DNA of 64,000 nt from GCA-2712985 sp964515905 (GTDB lineage Bacteria > Pseudomonadota > Alphaproteobacteria > UBA7887), in NCBI GenBank assembly GCA_964515905.1, contig CAZEWK010000086.1, positions 62,001 to 126,000 of the forward strand. The letters run 5' to 3'. The notes beneath the pieces are model-generated. The model saw only the letters and a list, made by a program, of their open reading frames with translations, did no database searches and was not told the origin of the DNA. Shown here in pieces: positions 36,875 to 46,359 of this stretch. Position numbers and translations under genes: made by a program. Position 1 is the stretch's first letter. The number at the start of each line of letters is the position of its first letter.

Positions 36875-38092
36875 ATGAAAATCACTGGTATTGAAGATTT
36901 ACATTGCGACGCAGGATGGAGGGTTTTTTCCTTCCTGAAAATTATGACTGATGAAGGCCTGGTTGGGTATTCGGAGTACAACGAGGGCTATGGATCCAAG
37001 GGTTTGACTGGTGTGATTAGACCACTTGCCGATAGTTTGATTGGAATGGACCCACGAGCGGTTGGTAGAATTAGCGCAAGTCTTCATGGACAGACGCGAC
37101 AGGCACCTGGTGGTATGATTGCTCAAGCTATTGCGGCGATAGAGAACGCTTTGGTGGATATCAAGGCAAAGGCTCTGGGTGTTCCGGTTTACGAGATGTT
37201 GGGCGGGGCTGTTAGAGATGAGATCCAGTTGTATTGGTCTCATTGTGGCACTTACAGACTGCACCACCACGAAATTTTGGGTGTCAAACAGCTTAATTCC
37301 TTAGATGGTTGCCGGGAACTGGGGAGAGAGGTTGCTGATGCTGGATTTAGTGCCCTGAAGACGAATATGTTCTTATTTGAAGAGGAAGGGCCCGGACGGG
37401 TTCATGGTCCGCAGGTATATATGCCAGGATTTTCAAGTAGAGCGAGCGATGGATTGAATGAGGGTTTGTGGGATCTTGCCCTAAACCCAGACGATAGGAT
37501 TAAAAAGGCAGTACGAAATCAGATTCTAGCATTGCAAGAGGGAGCGGGTCCCGGCGTTAAGGTCCATTTGGATATTAACTTCAACTTCAAGACCGAGGGC
37601 TTCCTCGGGATGGTGCACGAACTTGACGATCTTGGCCTTCAATGGTTTGAGATTGATACTTATAACCCGACAGCTCTCCGGGATATTCGAAGATCATGTA
37701 AGACACCAATTGCGTCTTGTGAATCGTTGTACGGGCGTCGGCAATACAGGCCGTTTTTTGAACAGCACTCTGTAGATGTTGCAATAATCGATGTGCCGTG
37801 GAATGGAATTCTAGAGTCGGTAAAAATTGCGGCAATGGCTGAACCCTATGAGATTAATGTCGCGCCACACAACTTTTATGGGCATCTGTCGACACTAATG
37901 AGCGCCCATTTTTGCGCGGTTGTTCCCCATCTCAGAATAATGGAAATCGATCCTGATGATGTTCCTTGGAAGGATGACTTGGTTACAGTCCCACCCGTCA
38001 TTGAGAATGGATATTTAAAATTGCCAACGGGACCTGGTTGGGGAGCAGATCCTGACGAGGAAGTCATTCGGGCACACCCTCCTAAAAGGTAA
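36875..38092 (+). CDS. Mandelate racemase/muconate lactonizing enzyme family protein
   Basis: A 405-residue enolase-superfamily enzyme. The N-terminal capping domain starts KITGIEDLHCDAGWRVF; the barrel has the likely general-base Lys in SALKTNMF, metal ligands D in HLDINFN, E in FEIDTYN and E in ASCESLYG, and a His in VAPHNFYGH. Lys is in a KTN context, not the KxK of true mandelate racemase, and the His near the end suggests the mandelate-racemase-like subgroup. Substrates are probably acid sugars or similar hydroxy acids, unproven. Start: ATG 36875 is preceded by AGGAAG. It pairs with the amidohydrolase downstream (44-base gap) and sits between glnD and murJ as an insertion. Confidence 0.85.
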   Translation: MKITGIEDLHCDAGWRVFSFLKIMTDEGLVGYSEYNEGYGSKGLTGVIRPLADSLIGMDPRAVGRISASLHGQTRQAPGGMIAQAIAAIENALVDIKAKALGVPVYEMLGGAVRDEIQLYWSHCGTYRLHHHEILGVKQLNSLDGCRELGREVADAGFSALKTNMFLFEEEGPGRVHGPQVYMPGFSSRASDGLNEGLWDLALNPDDRIKKAVRNQILALQEGAGPGVKVHLDINFNFKTEGFLGMVHELDDLGLQWFEIDTYNPTALRDIRRSCKTPIASCESLYGRRQYRPFFEQHSVDVAIIDVPWNGILESVKIAAMAEPYEINVAPHNFYGHLSTLMSAHFCAVVPHLRIMEIDPDDVPWKDDLVTVPPVIENGYLKLPTGPGWGADPDEEVIRAHPPKR

Positions 38093-38136
38093 GGTAGCCC
38101 CGATAGCTATTTATTGTATTTGGGACACGAAGGTAT

Positions 38137-39849
38137 ATGCACGATCTTGTTATACGGAATGGCACAATTATTGATGGTTCTGGCAAGAAACGTTATGTCG
38201 GTGACCTTTCAGTCGATAATGGACTTATAAGTAAAGTGGGGTCAGATGTTTCAGCAGGTCGTAGGGAAATTGACGCAACCGATCTTTTTGTTCTACCGGG
38301 TTGGGTAGACGTTCATGCTCATTATGACGGTCAAGCAACGTGGGATCCTTATCTAACACCGTCTACGTGGCATGGTGTAACAACGAGCATTTTTGGTAAT
38401 TGTGGTGTTGGTTTTGCCCCGGTTAAAGCGGGCACCGAGGATTATCTAATCAATCTCATGCAGGGGGTAGAAGATATTCCGGGCACCGTTTTATCGGAAG
38501 GCATGAATTTCGACTGGGAAAGCTTTCCAGAATATCTCGATGTCTTGGAATCCATGCCACGAGCGATTGATATAGGTGCTCAGGTGCCACACGGAGCACT
38601 TCGTTTCTTTGTTATGGGTGAACGTGGTGCTGATCACAAAAATATTCCGTATGATGGCGAAGTAGAGCAAATGGCCCTCCTGCTTGAAGAGGCGTTAAAC
38701 TCTGGCGCCCTTGGGTTTACCACATCAAGGACTACAAAACACAAAGCGGCAGACGGGCGGTTTACACCGAGCCTTTCCGCGAACAAAAAAGAGCTTCTCG
38801 GTCTTGCCAGAGCGATGCGCCGCGCTGGAAAGGGGGTTTTCGAATGCAATTCCGATTTTGGGCCTGGCGAGTTTGCAGCCTTAAGAGAAGTTGCAGAAAT
38901 TTCTGGACGTCCTTTGTCAGTATTGCTGTTGCAGGTTGATGCTTACCCAGACCTATGGCGAGATACCCTTTCTCAAATCCATGCCGCAAATAGAGCAGGT
39001 ATCAATGTTAACGGCCAAGTAGGTTGCCGGCCGATAGGTATTCTGATGGGCTTGGAAACTAGTTTACACCCTTTTTCCACTCATCCTGCGTGGAAGAAAC
39101 TAGAGTCTTTATCACCTAGTGAACGTGTACAGAGAATCGAGCAAGATGGAAATTTAAGACGTTCGCTTATAGAGACTAGGCCTAAAGACCCGCACACTAC
39201 TTGGATGGAATGTTCGTTGTCGAAATCGTACGAATTTGGGGATCCCCCGGACTATGAGCCGGACCCTACGTATAGTATTAGTGCTCGCGCGGAGAAAGGT
39301 GACCGAGACCCATGGGATTTAGCCCTTGAGCTTATGTTAAGAAATAACGGAAAGGGACTTTTGCTATACCCATTTGAAAATTACACTGGGGGAAATTTAG
39401 AGGTTGTTCGAGAAATGCTCAAAGACGAATACACAATCTGTGGGCTTGGTGATGCGGGGGCTCATGTTGCCACTATCTGTGACGCTAGCTATCCGACATT
39501 TATGCTGACTCATTGGGCTCGAGACCGTAAGCGTGGCAAAGGGCTTCCTATGGAGTACCTGATAGCAAAGCAGACCTCTAAAACAGCCCGGGCATTTGGA
39601 CTATCCGATCGTGGTGTGCTTGCGCGTGGATATCAAGCAGATATCAATATTGTTGATTTTTCAACTCTAGCGGTTACTGAACCTGAGTTGGTTTACGATT
39701 TGCCAGCGGGCGGACGCCGGTTTATTCAACGTGCAGTCGGGTATAACCATACATTTGTAAGAGGGGTAGAGGTGCTTCACCAAGGTGAACTTACAGGTGC
39801 ACTACCCGGGGCCTTAATTCGTGGCTCGCAGACTAAGCTGGTGCGGTAA
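38137..39849 (+). CDS. Amidohydrolase of the D-aminoacylase / N-acyl-D-amino-acid deacylase family
   Basis: A 570-residue amidohydrolase-3 type protein. It begins HDLVIRNGTIIDGSG, a small beta domain, then the metal motif VDVHAHYDGQ (H60 and H62), SIFGNCGVGFAPV, and C-terminal GDAGAHVATICD with a further Asp ligand, ending in the usual second beta-sandwich (DINIVDFSTL). D-aminoacylases hydrolyse N-acyl-D-amino acids; marine relatives show many paralogues of unknown substrate. It is co-oriented with and close to the enolase-superfamily gene, suggesting a small catabolic operon. Confidence 0.85.
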   Translation: MHDLVIRNGTIIDGSGKKRYVGDLSVDNGLISKVGSDVSAGRREIDATDLFVLPGWVDVHAHYDGQATWDPYLTPSTWHGVTTSIFGNCGVGFAPVKAGTEDYLINLMQGVEDIPGTVLSEGMNFDWESFPEYLDVLESMPRAIDIGAQVPHGALRFFVMGERGADHKNIPYDGEVEQMALLLEEALNSGALGFTTSRTTKHKAADGRFTPSLSANKKELLGLARAMRRAGKGVFECNSDFGPGEFAALREVAEISGRPLSVLLLQVDAYPDLWRDTLSQIHAANRAGINVNGQVGCRPIGILMGLETSLHPFSTHPAWKKLESLSPSERVQRIEQDGNLRRSLIETRPKDPHTTWMECSLSKSYEFGDPPDYEPDPTYSISARAEKGDRDPWDLALELMLRNNGKGLLLYPFENYTGGNLEVVREMLKDEYTICGLGDAGAHVATICDASYPTFMLTHWARDRKRGKGLPMEYLIAKQTSKTARAFGLSDRGVLARGYQADINIVDFSTLAVTEPELVYDLPAGGRRFIQRAVGYNHTFVRGVEVLHQGELTGALPGALIRGSQTKLVR

Positions 39850-40059
39850 AACTGACAGATCCTCGACCAGTGGTACGCCATTATTTGCCTTAATTTACTT
39901 CCACAATTTGCATTTGGTAAATTACTTGATTGACGCGTTGCTGGCATTAGTAATTATTGTGACAGTCTCAGTCCGGGGCTATTTCGTGTTGACTTCATGG
40001 ATTGGTTATTCGTAAGGAACTGTTTCAAATTGGGTCTCATTCAAATAGCAGAATAAGCA

Positions 40060-41598
40060 ATGTTAATTCGTTTCGCGGCGACGGTGGGCGGTCTTACGAT
40101 GGTATCCCGCATATTAGGCTTTGCGCGGGATATCCTAATTGCGGGCTTTTTGGGTGCAAGTTCCGCCGGTGACGCATTCTTCATAGCCTTTAAATTTCCA
40201 AATCTTTTTCGAAGGCTATTTTCAGAGGGTGCATTTAGCCTGGCATTTGTGCCGTTATTTGCCAGGCAGTTGGAAATTAATGGGCGCAGTTCTGCACGGT
40301 TTTTTGCTGAAGAAGTGTTAGCAATTCTAATTTGGGTGCTGCTATTGATCGTAATACTCGCGCAAATTTTCATGCCTTGGCTAATGCTATTAATTGCCCC
40401 GGGTTTTTCTAGTGATGCCGATAAATTCGATCTGACCGTATACCTAGCTCGGTTAACATTTCCGTACTTATTGTTTATCTCAATCGTGTCGCTACTAGGT
40501 GGTATATTGAACAGTCTGGAGCGATTTGCAGCTGCAGCAGCAGCGCCTATTTTTCTGAACCTCTGTTTGATAGCCTCTTTGCTAGCCGCTACGAAATTGT
40601 CGGTGCCTCCGACCCACTCTCTTTCATGGGGTGTTGCTTTGGCAGGGGTAATCCAATTTCTTTGGCTCGCTTGGAACTGTAAACGACTAGATATGCTTCC
40701 TAGCTTGCGTTTTCCTCAGTTCACCCGGGGGGTTACGGAATTGTTCCAATTAATGCTGCCTGCAGTTGTGGGAGCCGGCGTCATGCAATTAAATCTGCTT
40801 GTAGATATGATTATTGCCTCTTTTTTATCCGATGGTTCTATCTCCCATTTGTACTACGCGGACCGTTTGGTGCAATTACCACTGGGGGTCATCGGTGTTG
40901 CTATGGGTACAGCATTGCTTCCTACGTTGACACGGCAACTCGTCAGCGAAGAAACGGGGGCAGCCTTGGCTTCACAAAATCGAGCCATCGAATTTTCCTT
41001 GCTTGTCACCTTGCCTGCTGCTGCTGCCATGATGGTAATCGGAACCGAAATTGTCGGGGTGTTGTTTGAACGTGGTGCGTTTGATACAGCTGTCACCGCA
41101 ACAGTCGCTGGTGTGTTAGTAGCTTATGCTCTAGGTCTACCGGCTTATGTTCTAATAAAAGTTCTTTCGCCAGCGTACTTTGCCCGTCAGGATCCTAAAA
41201 CCCCGTTGCATGCAGCGTTAGTTGCGCTTGTTGTAAATGTGGTACTAAATCTGATATTTATGGTGCCCTTGGGGATCATTGGGATTGCCTTGGCAAGCGC
41301 TATCGCATCTTGGGTGAACGTAGTCATTTTAGCCAAAGGTCTAATGAGACGAGGATATCTGAGGCCAGATAACGTACTGCGGCGGCGACTGCCAAGAATG
41401 CTATTAGCATGTTTTGGAATGGCTATCGCTTTGCTTTTTGCGTCCAATGCCTTATCTCCCCTTTTTGAAAGTAGTTTGGGTGAGCGAGTACTAGCTCTTT
41501 GCTGTCTGATAATTATTGGATTGGGTAGTTATGGTTTGGTCTGCGTATATATTGGTGCTGGTCGTTGGCAGGAATTGAAGGGGGCCGTGGGTAGGTAA
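40060..41598 (+). CDS. murJ: Lipid II flippase MurJ
   Basis: A 512-residue, about 14-helix MOP-superfamily flippase moving lipid II across the inner membrane for peptidoglycan synthesis. Visible: the N-terminal VSRILGFARDILIAGFLGAS with the conserved Arg residues, FKFPNLFRRLFSEGAFSLAFVP, and the helix 8 region YYADRLVQLPLGVIGVAMGTALLP. The order glnD-(insertion)-murJ-trpS fits the usual glnD-murJ-trpS alphaproteobacterial block. Confidence 0.96.
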   Translation: MLIRFAATVGGLTMVSRILGFARDILIAGFLGASSAGDAFFIAFKFPNLFRRLFSEGAFSLAFVPLFARQLEINGRSSARFFAEEVLAILIWVLLLIVILAQIFMPWLMLLIAPGFSSDADKFDLTVYLARLTFPYLLFISIVSLLGGILNSLERFAAAAAAPIFLNLCLIASLLAATKLSVPPTHSLSWGVALAGVIQFLWLAWNCKRLDMLPSLRFPQFTRGVTELFQLMLPAVVGAGVMQLNLLVDMIIASFLSDGSISHLYYADRLVQLPLGVIGVAMGTALLPTLTRQLVSEETGAALASQNRAIEFSLLVTLPAAAAMMVIGTEIVGVLFERGAFDTAVTATVAGVLVAYALGLPAYVLIKVLSPAYFARQDPKTPLHAALVALVVNVVLNLIFMVPLGIIGIALASAIASWVNVVILAKGLMRRGYLRPDNVLRRRLPRMLLACFGMAIALLFASNALSPLFESSLGERVLALCCLIIIGLGSYGLVCVYIGAGRWQELKGAVGR

Positions 41599-41781
41599 AG
41601 ACGTATCGATCCGACGGTTGGAGATTGGGGAAATGCCAGTAAATCAAATCATATAGTTTTTAACTGGAGGTAGGGATTGGCACCCCGATCAGGAATTTTT
41701 GTAAATGTCTTTGTATAGAAGATTGACCGGAGGGACCGAGGACGATACACCGCCAAGTATATTCTTCGCGACGGGGTGCTA

Positions 41782-42774
41782 ATGAACCGTATCTTCTCTG
41801 GTGTGCAGCCGACTGGGAACCTGCATCTTGGAAATTACCTGGGTGCAATTAGAAACTGGGTCCGCCTGCAGGATCAATATGATTGTATATATTGTGTTGT
41901 GGATCTACACGCTATTACCATACCTCAACAACCATCTGAGTTACGAAACAATATCCGGGAAGTGACAGCTGGCCTATTGGCTGCGGGAATAGACCCTAAA
42001 AAAAATATCATTTTTAATCAAAGTCGGGTGGCGGGCCATTCTGAGCTTGCGTGGATATTTAATTGTGTCGCACGTCTGGGATGGCTTAATCGTATGACAC
42101 AGTTTAAAGAAAAGGCAGGGAAGCATCGCGATAATGCCACTGTCGGACTTTATGCTTACCCAACGCTGATGGCCGCTGATATCCTGCTCTACAAAGCCAC
42201 GCATGTGCCGGTAGGCGAGGATCAGAAACAACATTTGGAGTTGACGCGAGACATTGGTAAAGCTTTCAATAGTATGGTTGATAGTGAAGTATTTCCTTTG
42301 CCAGAACCTATAATTTTTGACGCGGCAGCAAGGGTCATGAGTCTCCGAGATGGCTCGAAGAAGATGAGTAAATCGGACGAATCAGACTATTCTAGGATTA
42401 ATATGACGGATGATGCTGATACTATTGCGCTTAAGATAAGAAAGGCACGTACTGATCCTGAAGTGCTTCCGGGAGTTTCAAATGGCCTTGTCGGCAGAGA
42501 AGAAGCTAAAAACTTACTGGGGATTTACGGTGCGCTATCTGATAGAACTATCGACGAAGTTTGTGAAGAATTTGCGGGTCAGCCATTTTCGTCTTTTAAG
42601 GTAAGGTTGATTGAATTAGCCGTCAGTGAATTAAATCCCATTGGAGCTGAGATAAGACGTTTTTCGGAAAACCCTGGCCATATTGATCAGGTGTTGTCAG
42701 AGGGGGCGGAACGCGCGTCCCGTATCGCTCGACCGATACTTGAAGAAGTAAAAAGTGTTGTTGGTCTAAGCTAA
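41782..42774 (+). CDS. trpS: Tryptophanyl-tRNA synthetase
   Basis: A 330-residue class I synthetase that charges tRNA-Trp. The HIGH-like motif is HLGNYLGA near residue 16, the KMSKS motif is KKMSKSDE near 196, with LYAYPTLMAADILLYKA and VPVGEDQKQHLELTRDI between. GTG 41776 is two codons upstream, but ATG 41782 matches the family start (NRIFSGVQPTG). Normal length. Confidence 0.97.
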   Translation: MNRIFSGVQPTGNLHLGNYLGAIRNWVRLQDQYDCIYCVVDLHAITIPQQPSELRNNIREVTAGLLAAGIDPKKNIIFNQSRVAGHSELAWIFNCVARLGWLNRMTQFKEKAGKHRDNATVGLYAYPTLMAADILLYKATHVPVGEDQKQHLELTRDIGKAFNSMVDSEVFPLPEPIIFDAAARVMSLRDGSKKMSKSDESDYSRINMTDDADTIALKIRKARTDPEVLPGVSNGLVGREEAKNLLGIYGALSDRTIDEVCEEFAGQPFSSFKVRLIELAVSELNPIGAEIRRFSENPGHIDQVLSEGAERASRIARPILEEVKSVVGLS

Positions 42775-42939
42775 GATCGCATATTTCCCACCGTTGTTTT
42801 TGTCAGGCTGTAGAGCGGGTATGTGACTCCGCGGACCAATATTTGGACACTGAATTAATCAAATTAGAAGAAAACACTTGCTTAGACGAGACTCTAGGCG
42901 CAAAACATTTTTAAAATCAATTTTTGCTAAATAACCACG

Positions 42940-43854
42940 ATGGAAATATATCTCCCCATCGCCGAAATGTCGGTTAACATCGTATTGCTGCTAGGCATGG
43001 GCGCGGGCGTAGGGTTTTTATCGGGAATGTTTGGTGTGGGTGGCGGTTTTCTGATGACGCCGTTGTTGATTTTTATTGGTATTCCGCCGCCAGTAGCCGT
43101 TGCTACAGAGGCAAATCAAATTACAGCTGCGTCTGTTTCTGGATTCCTGGCCCATTGGCGAAGAGGCAATGTGGACCTCAAAATGGGATCTGTGCTGGTT
43201 ATTTTTGGCGGCATTGGATCCGCGCTAGGAGTTTGGTTATTCAGTAAATTGCGCTCAATTGGGCAAGTCGATGAATTCATTTCGCTTGTTTTTGTTTTCT
43301 TTTTAGGCGTTGTTGGAGCATTGATGGCCCTAGAGAGCGGACATTCAATATTGCGGCGACGGCGGGGCGGGAAGCCTAAACGAATGCACGTTCACTACTG
43401 GGTGCATGGGCTGCCCCTAAAGATGCGTTTCCGTAAGTCAAAACTATACATCAGTGCCCTGGTGCCTGCCGGAATTGGAATTTTTGTTGGGGTTTTGTCT
43501 GCGATTATGGGTGTGGGTGGAGGGTTTATACTCATTCCGGCTATGATTTATTTGCTTGGGATGCCAACAGCGATGGTAGTTGGCACGTCATTGTTCCAAA
43601 TTATTTTTGTGACTGCTAACAGCACCCTTTTGCACGCAGGCACTAACCAGACAGTCGACATATTGCTAGCACTGATTCTTCTCTTGGGCGCGGTTGTGGG
43701 AGCTCAATTTGGGACCCGCGTTGGTGCGCGCTTGAGAGGTGAAGAGCTGCGGATCTTATTGGCACTGCTGGTCATCACTGTTTGTGTCAAATTGGCGTTC
43801 AACTTATTAACAACACCCGCCGACATTTTTTCCAGTGTTCCTTTAATTCAATGA
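42940..43854 (+). CDS. TSUP (TauE/SafE) family anion permease
   Basis: A 304-residue, about 8-helix permease with the duplicated TSUP signature: FGVGGGFLMTPLLIF in the first half and MGVGGGFILIPAMIYL in the second. Family members export or import sulfite, sulfoacetate or related anions. A basic cytosolic loop (RRRRGGKPKRMHVHYW) separates the halves. The next gene overlaps it by four bases and is the TIGR02186 family, the usual partner of this subgroup in alphaproteobacteria; substrate not known. Confidence 0.86.
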   Translation: MEIYLPIAEMSVNIVLLLGMGAGVGFLSGMFGVGGGFLMTPLLIFIGIPPPVAVATEANQITAASVSGFLAHWRRGNVDLKMGSVLVIFGGIGSALGVWLFSKLRSIGQVDEFISLVFVFFLGVVGALMALESGHSILRRRRGGKPKRMHVHYWVHGLPLKMRFRKSKLYISALVPAGIGIFVGVLSAIMGVGGGFILIPAMIYLLGMPTAMVVGTSLFQIIFVTANSTLLHAGTNQTVDILLALILLLGAVVGAQFGTRVGARLRGEELRILLALLVITVCVKLAFNLLTTPADIFSSVPLIQ

Positions 43855-44621
43855 AAATTGAATCCTTAAAACTCGGCAATGTGGCTTGTGTCCTGTTTGC
43901 AGTTTGTATGATATGTAAGGTAAAACCACTCCATTGTGAGTCATTAGCACTGGATTTCAGCCAACACCAAATTGCAATTGATTCGAGTTTTACAGGCGCT
44001 CAGGTGCTTTTGTTTGGAGCTGTACAGAAGGTAATAAACGGTAATATCATTGTGGTGCTGAAGGGGCCTAACCACCCTACGGTGGTTCGTCGAAAAGCCC
44101 GTACGGCAGGTATTTGGTTAAATCGTAATGAAGTAGTCTTTGAAGAGGCGCCTGGATATTACGCGCTTGCGACTTCTGCTCCTGTGAGTGAAATCTTGGA
44201 CACTCGACAAAGAGAAGCCAATCAAATTGGCCTAAATAATATTCAATTAGTGCCCGCTGGCATTACTGCAAGGGGCGGCAGTTATGCACAATATCAAAGT
44301 GCATTACTGAGACACAAAGTAGAGCAGGGGTTGTATTTCGAAAAACCCATACCGATTGAATTTGTAGGAGTGAATTTATTTAGGGCGCGTTTCACCTTTC
44401 CGTCGTCTGTGCCACCGGGTACTTATCGAGCTATGGTTCACCAAGTGGAAGATGGAACTGTGGTCGCGACGGGTTCAACTAGCCTGAACATTAGGAAAAC
44501 GGGCATTGAGGCCCGAATATATCAGACGGCCCATGACAGCCCCTGGCTATATGGTATCCTTGCTGTAGTTCTTGCCTTGATGGCAGGATGGTTAGCCAGC
44601 GCAATTTTTAGAAGAAGTTAA
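43851..44621 (+). CDS. TIGR02186 family periplasmic/membrane protein
   Basis: A 256-residue protein. It has a weak N-terminal hydrophobic export region (VACVLFAVCMICKV), a beta-rich periplasmic domain (LALDFSQHQIAIDSSFTGAQVLLFG) and one C-terminal transmembrane helix (LYGILAVVLALMAGWLASAIF). This family is recurrently found beside TSUP permeases in alphaproteobacteria, function unknown. The ATG at 43851 overlaps the TSUP stop. An earlier in-frame ATG would read through the permease and is rejected. Confidence 0.8.
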   Translation: MKIESLKLGNVACVLFAVCMICKVKPLHCESLALDFSQHQIAIDSSFTGAQVLLFGAVQKVINGNIIVVLKGPNHPTVVRRKARTAGIWLNRNEVVFEEAPGYYALATSAPVSEILDTRQREANQIGLNNIQLVPAGITARGGSYAQYQSALLRHKVEQGLYFEKPIPIEFVGVNLFRARFTFPSSVPPGTYRAMVHQVEDGTVVATGSTSLNIRKTGIEARIYQTAHDSPWLYGILAVVLALMAGWLASAIFRRS

Positions 44622-44624
44622 CTT

Positions 44625-45113
44625 GTGGAAAACGATGCAGACCATATACCGGGTGAAATTACCTACCTCGTTTGTGTTGACGAAAGCGATGAATGCCGTG
44701 TTGCAACGCGCTTGGCAGCACTTCGTGCCCGCAATAGTGGTGGTCGTGTTATACTGCTCTACGTCATAGAGCCATCCGATTTTCAACACTGGACAGCAGT
44801 AAGTGACGTGATGGCGCGAGAAGGCCGTCAAGAGGCAGAGGAGCGTTTGCAATTACTTGCTGCGGAGATTCACGAGTATGCAGATATTCGACCAGTATTG
44901 TTTGTTCAAGATGGGCCGAAAATTGAACAAATTCTTAAGCTTATCGACGAGCAACCGGATATTAATGCGATGGTTCTTGGATGTGCTCCTGAGGGGAAAG
45001 GAACAAACAATCTTGTGCAGGAGCTGACAAAAGAACTCACCAAGAGGCTCCGTATTCCGCTATTAATTGTTCCGGGGAATCTAACGGAGGATCAAATCAA
45101 AAGTTTGACGTGA
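44625..45113 (+). CDS. Universal stress protein (UspA family)
   Basis: A 162-residue UspA-fold protein: YLVCVDESDECRVATRLAALRA at the start (variant nucleotide-contact strand), an insertion near 50-60, and the tail KRLRIPLLIVPGNLTEDQ. The C-terminal ATP motif GxxGxGxxxxxxxGS is not clearly present, so it may be a non-ATP-binding UspA. It starts at GTG 44625, three bases after the TIGR02186 stop, so it is part of the TSUP operon. In relatives a NifU-like gene often follows; here a degenerate deacetylase gene does. Confidence 0.82.
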   Translation: MENDADHIPGEITYLVCVDESDECRVATRLAALRARNSGGRVILLYVIEPSDFQHWTAVSDVMAREGRQEAEERLQLLAAEIHEYADIRPVLFVQDGPKIEQILKLIDEQPDINAMVLGCAPEGKGTNNLVQELTKELTKRLRIPLLIVPGNLTEDQIKSLT

Positions 45114-45142
45114 CAGCTTCCTAATCTTGAATTGGATCACGG

Positions 45143-46153
45143 TTAATCTTGGACCAGAAATTGTAAGCCAAACCATCGCCATCTTCGTTCGGGACCCGGG
45201 AGCGTGCAGTTTACCCGGCTTCGTCCTTGGGGCAGCGCTTTTGAGAAACGCACTTCTATCCTAAATGGTCCTAGTTGCTCTGTTTTTAGTTTTCCAATCC
45301 CGCCAAGATAGCAGGCAAGGTTGCTAAGTGGGCCCACGTTGTCCGCCACCGTAAAGCCTAATCTGGGAGGGTTGATCAATAAAAGGGGTTGGCTGGGCAC
45401 TAAATCAGTGATCGGTAGTGGGAGAGTATCTATAATTGTTCGAAACCTGTCCATATCAGAATAAGCGCCTGTGACGGGATACCTGGGTAATGCTAGGTAA
45501 TCGGAACCCTTGTATATAACACCCGAGTGTTGTCCAAAGGCAGCGCTGTGACCATACTCCCCAACTATCTGCTGCAGAGTGTTACTGTATTCACCAAAAG
45601 GGTAGGCAAATAGCTCTGGAGCTATACCAATTTCATCCACTATCCGTTGATTTGCTCCAGCAATGTCTTTGCTTGCTGCTGAAGGAGCCACTGACGCTAA
45701 ATGGCTGTAATTTGTTCCCAGTGTGCCGATTGTAACTCCTGAAGATGCCATCTCACGAAGTTGGTCCCATGACATGTAGCTGTCTCCTCCGGCGTCAATA
45801 AAAGCCGTAGCAATGAAGACAGTAAATGGGAAACCTAATTTTTTAAGCCGAGGCCAGGCTTCGTGATAGATAGAGACATTGCCTCCATCAAAAGTAATAG
45901 CAATGGCATTTTCTGGAACAGAAGTGCTGTTTCGCAACGCTGCAACGATCTGGGGTAACGGCATTACCTGATAATTTCCAGATGAAAGGTAGTTCAGGTG
46001 ATTTTCAAACGCCGTGAGGTCCGTGGAAGCACTGTCGACCCGGCTGATTTTGCTATACATTATGGCGACGGCAGAATCTTGAGCTTCCACAGCGCACACC
46101 ATGGAATTCAGCATCGTTGCGATAACCAACATTATTTGCCAATGGATGCGCAT
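45143..46153 (-). CDS. Polysaccharide deacetylase-like (NodB-fold) protein with lost metal site
   Basis: A 336-residue protein with a signal peptide (QIMLVIATMLNSMVCAVEAQD). The NodB homology domain begins near 27 (SAVAIMYSKISR) and shares the family segments AWPRLKKLGFPFTVFIATAFID, MSWDQLREMASSGVTIG, FAYPFGE and FGQHSGV. The metal triad is broken: the usual TFDDx is ITFDGG (D89 kept, G90 replaces the metal Asp) and the usual HxxxH is L145 and Y149 within GTLGTNYSHLA. Catalysis by the normal Zn-dependent route is therefore unlikely. It might bind glycans or be decaying, though the frame is intact. It converges on the UspA gene with a 29-base gap. Confidence 0.82.
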   Translation of the reverse strand: MRIHWQIMLVIATMLNSMVCAVEAQDSAVAIMYSKISRVDSASTDLTAFENHLNYLSSGNYQVMPLPQIVAALRNSTSVPENAIAITFDGGNVSIYHEAWPRLKKLGFPFTVFIATAFIDAGGDSYMSWDQLREMASSGVTIGTLGTNYSHLASVAPSAASKDIAGANQRIVDEIGIAPELFAYPFGEYSNTLQQIVGEYGHSAAFGQHSGVIYKGSDYLALPRYPVTGAYSDMDRFRTIIDTLPLPITDLVPSQPLLLINPPRLGFTVADNVGPLSNLACYLGGIGKLKTEQLGPFRIEVRFSKALPQGRSRVNCTLPGPERRWRWFGLQFLVQD

Positions 46154-46359
46154 TTTCGTAACTGTCTTTGGTGTCGGTACACGTGTTAAAGTGGATTTGC
46201 CTTTTTTGAAAACCCAAGAGTAGCAGTAATGCTAAACCTACTAAACGATATAACCTTAGTTCATACTTAATACAAAGATTCGTTTCTCGACGTTGACAGG
46301 AGTAAAGATAGCATCAAATCATTTTATGAACTACGTCCTACGGCAAGTGATACATTAAA

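Noticed and set aside
39821..40015. 64-codon frame between the amidohydrolase and murJ
   Set aside because: Starts within the previous gene, no ribosome site and no family resemblance; the 210-base gap looks non-coding.
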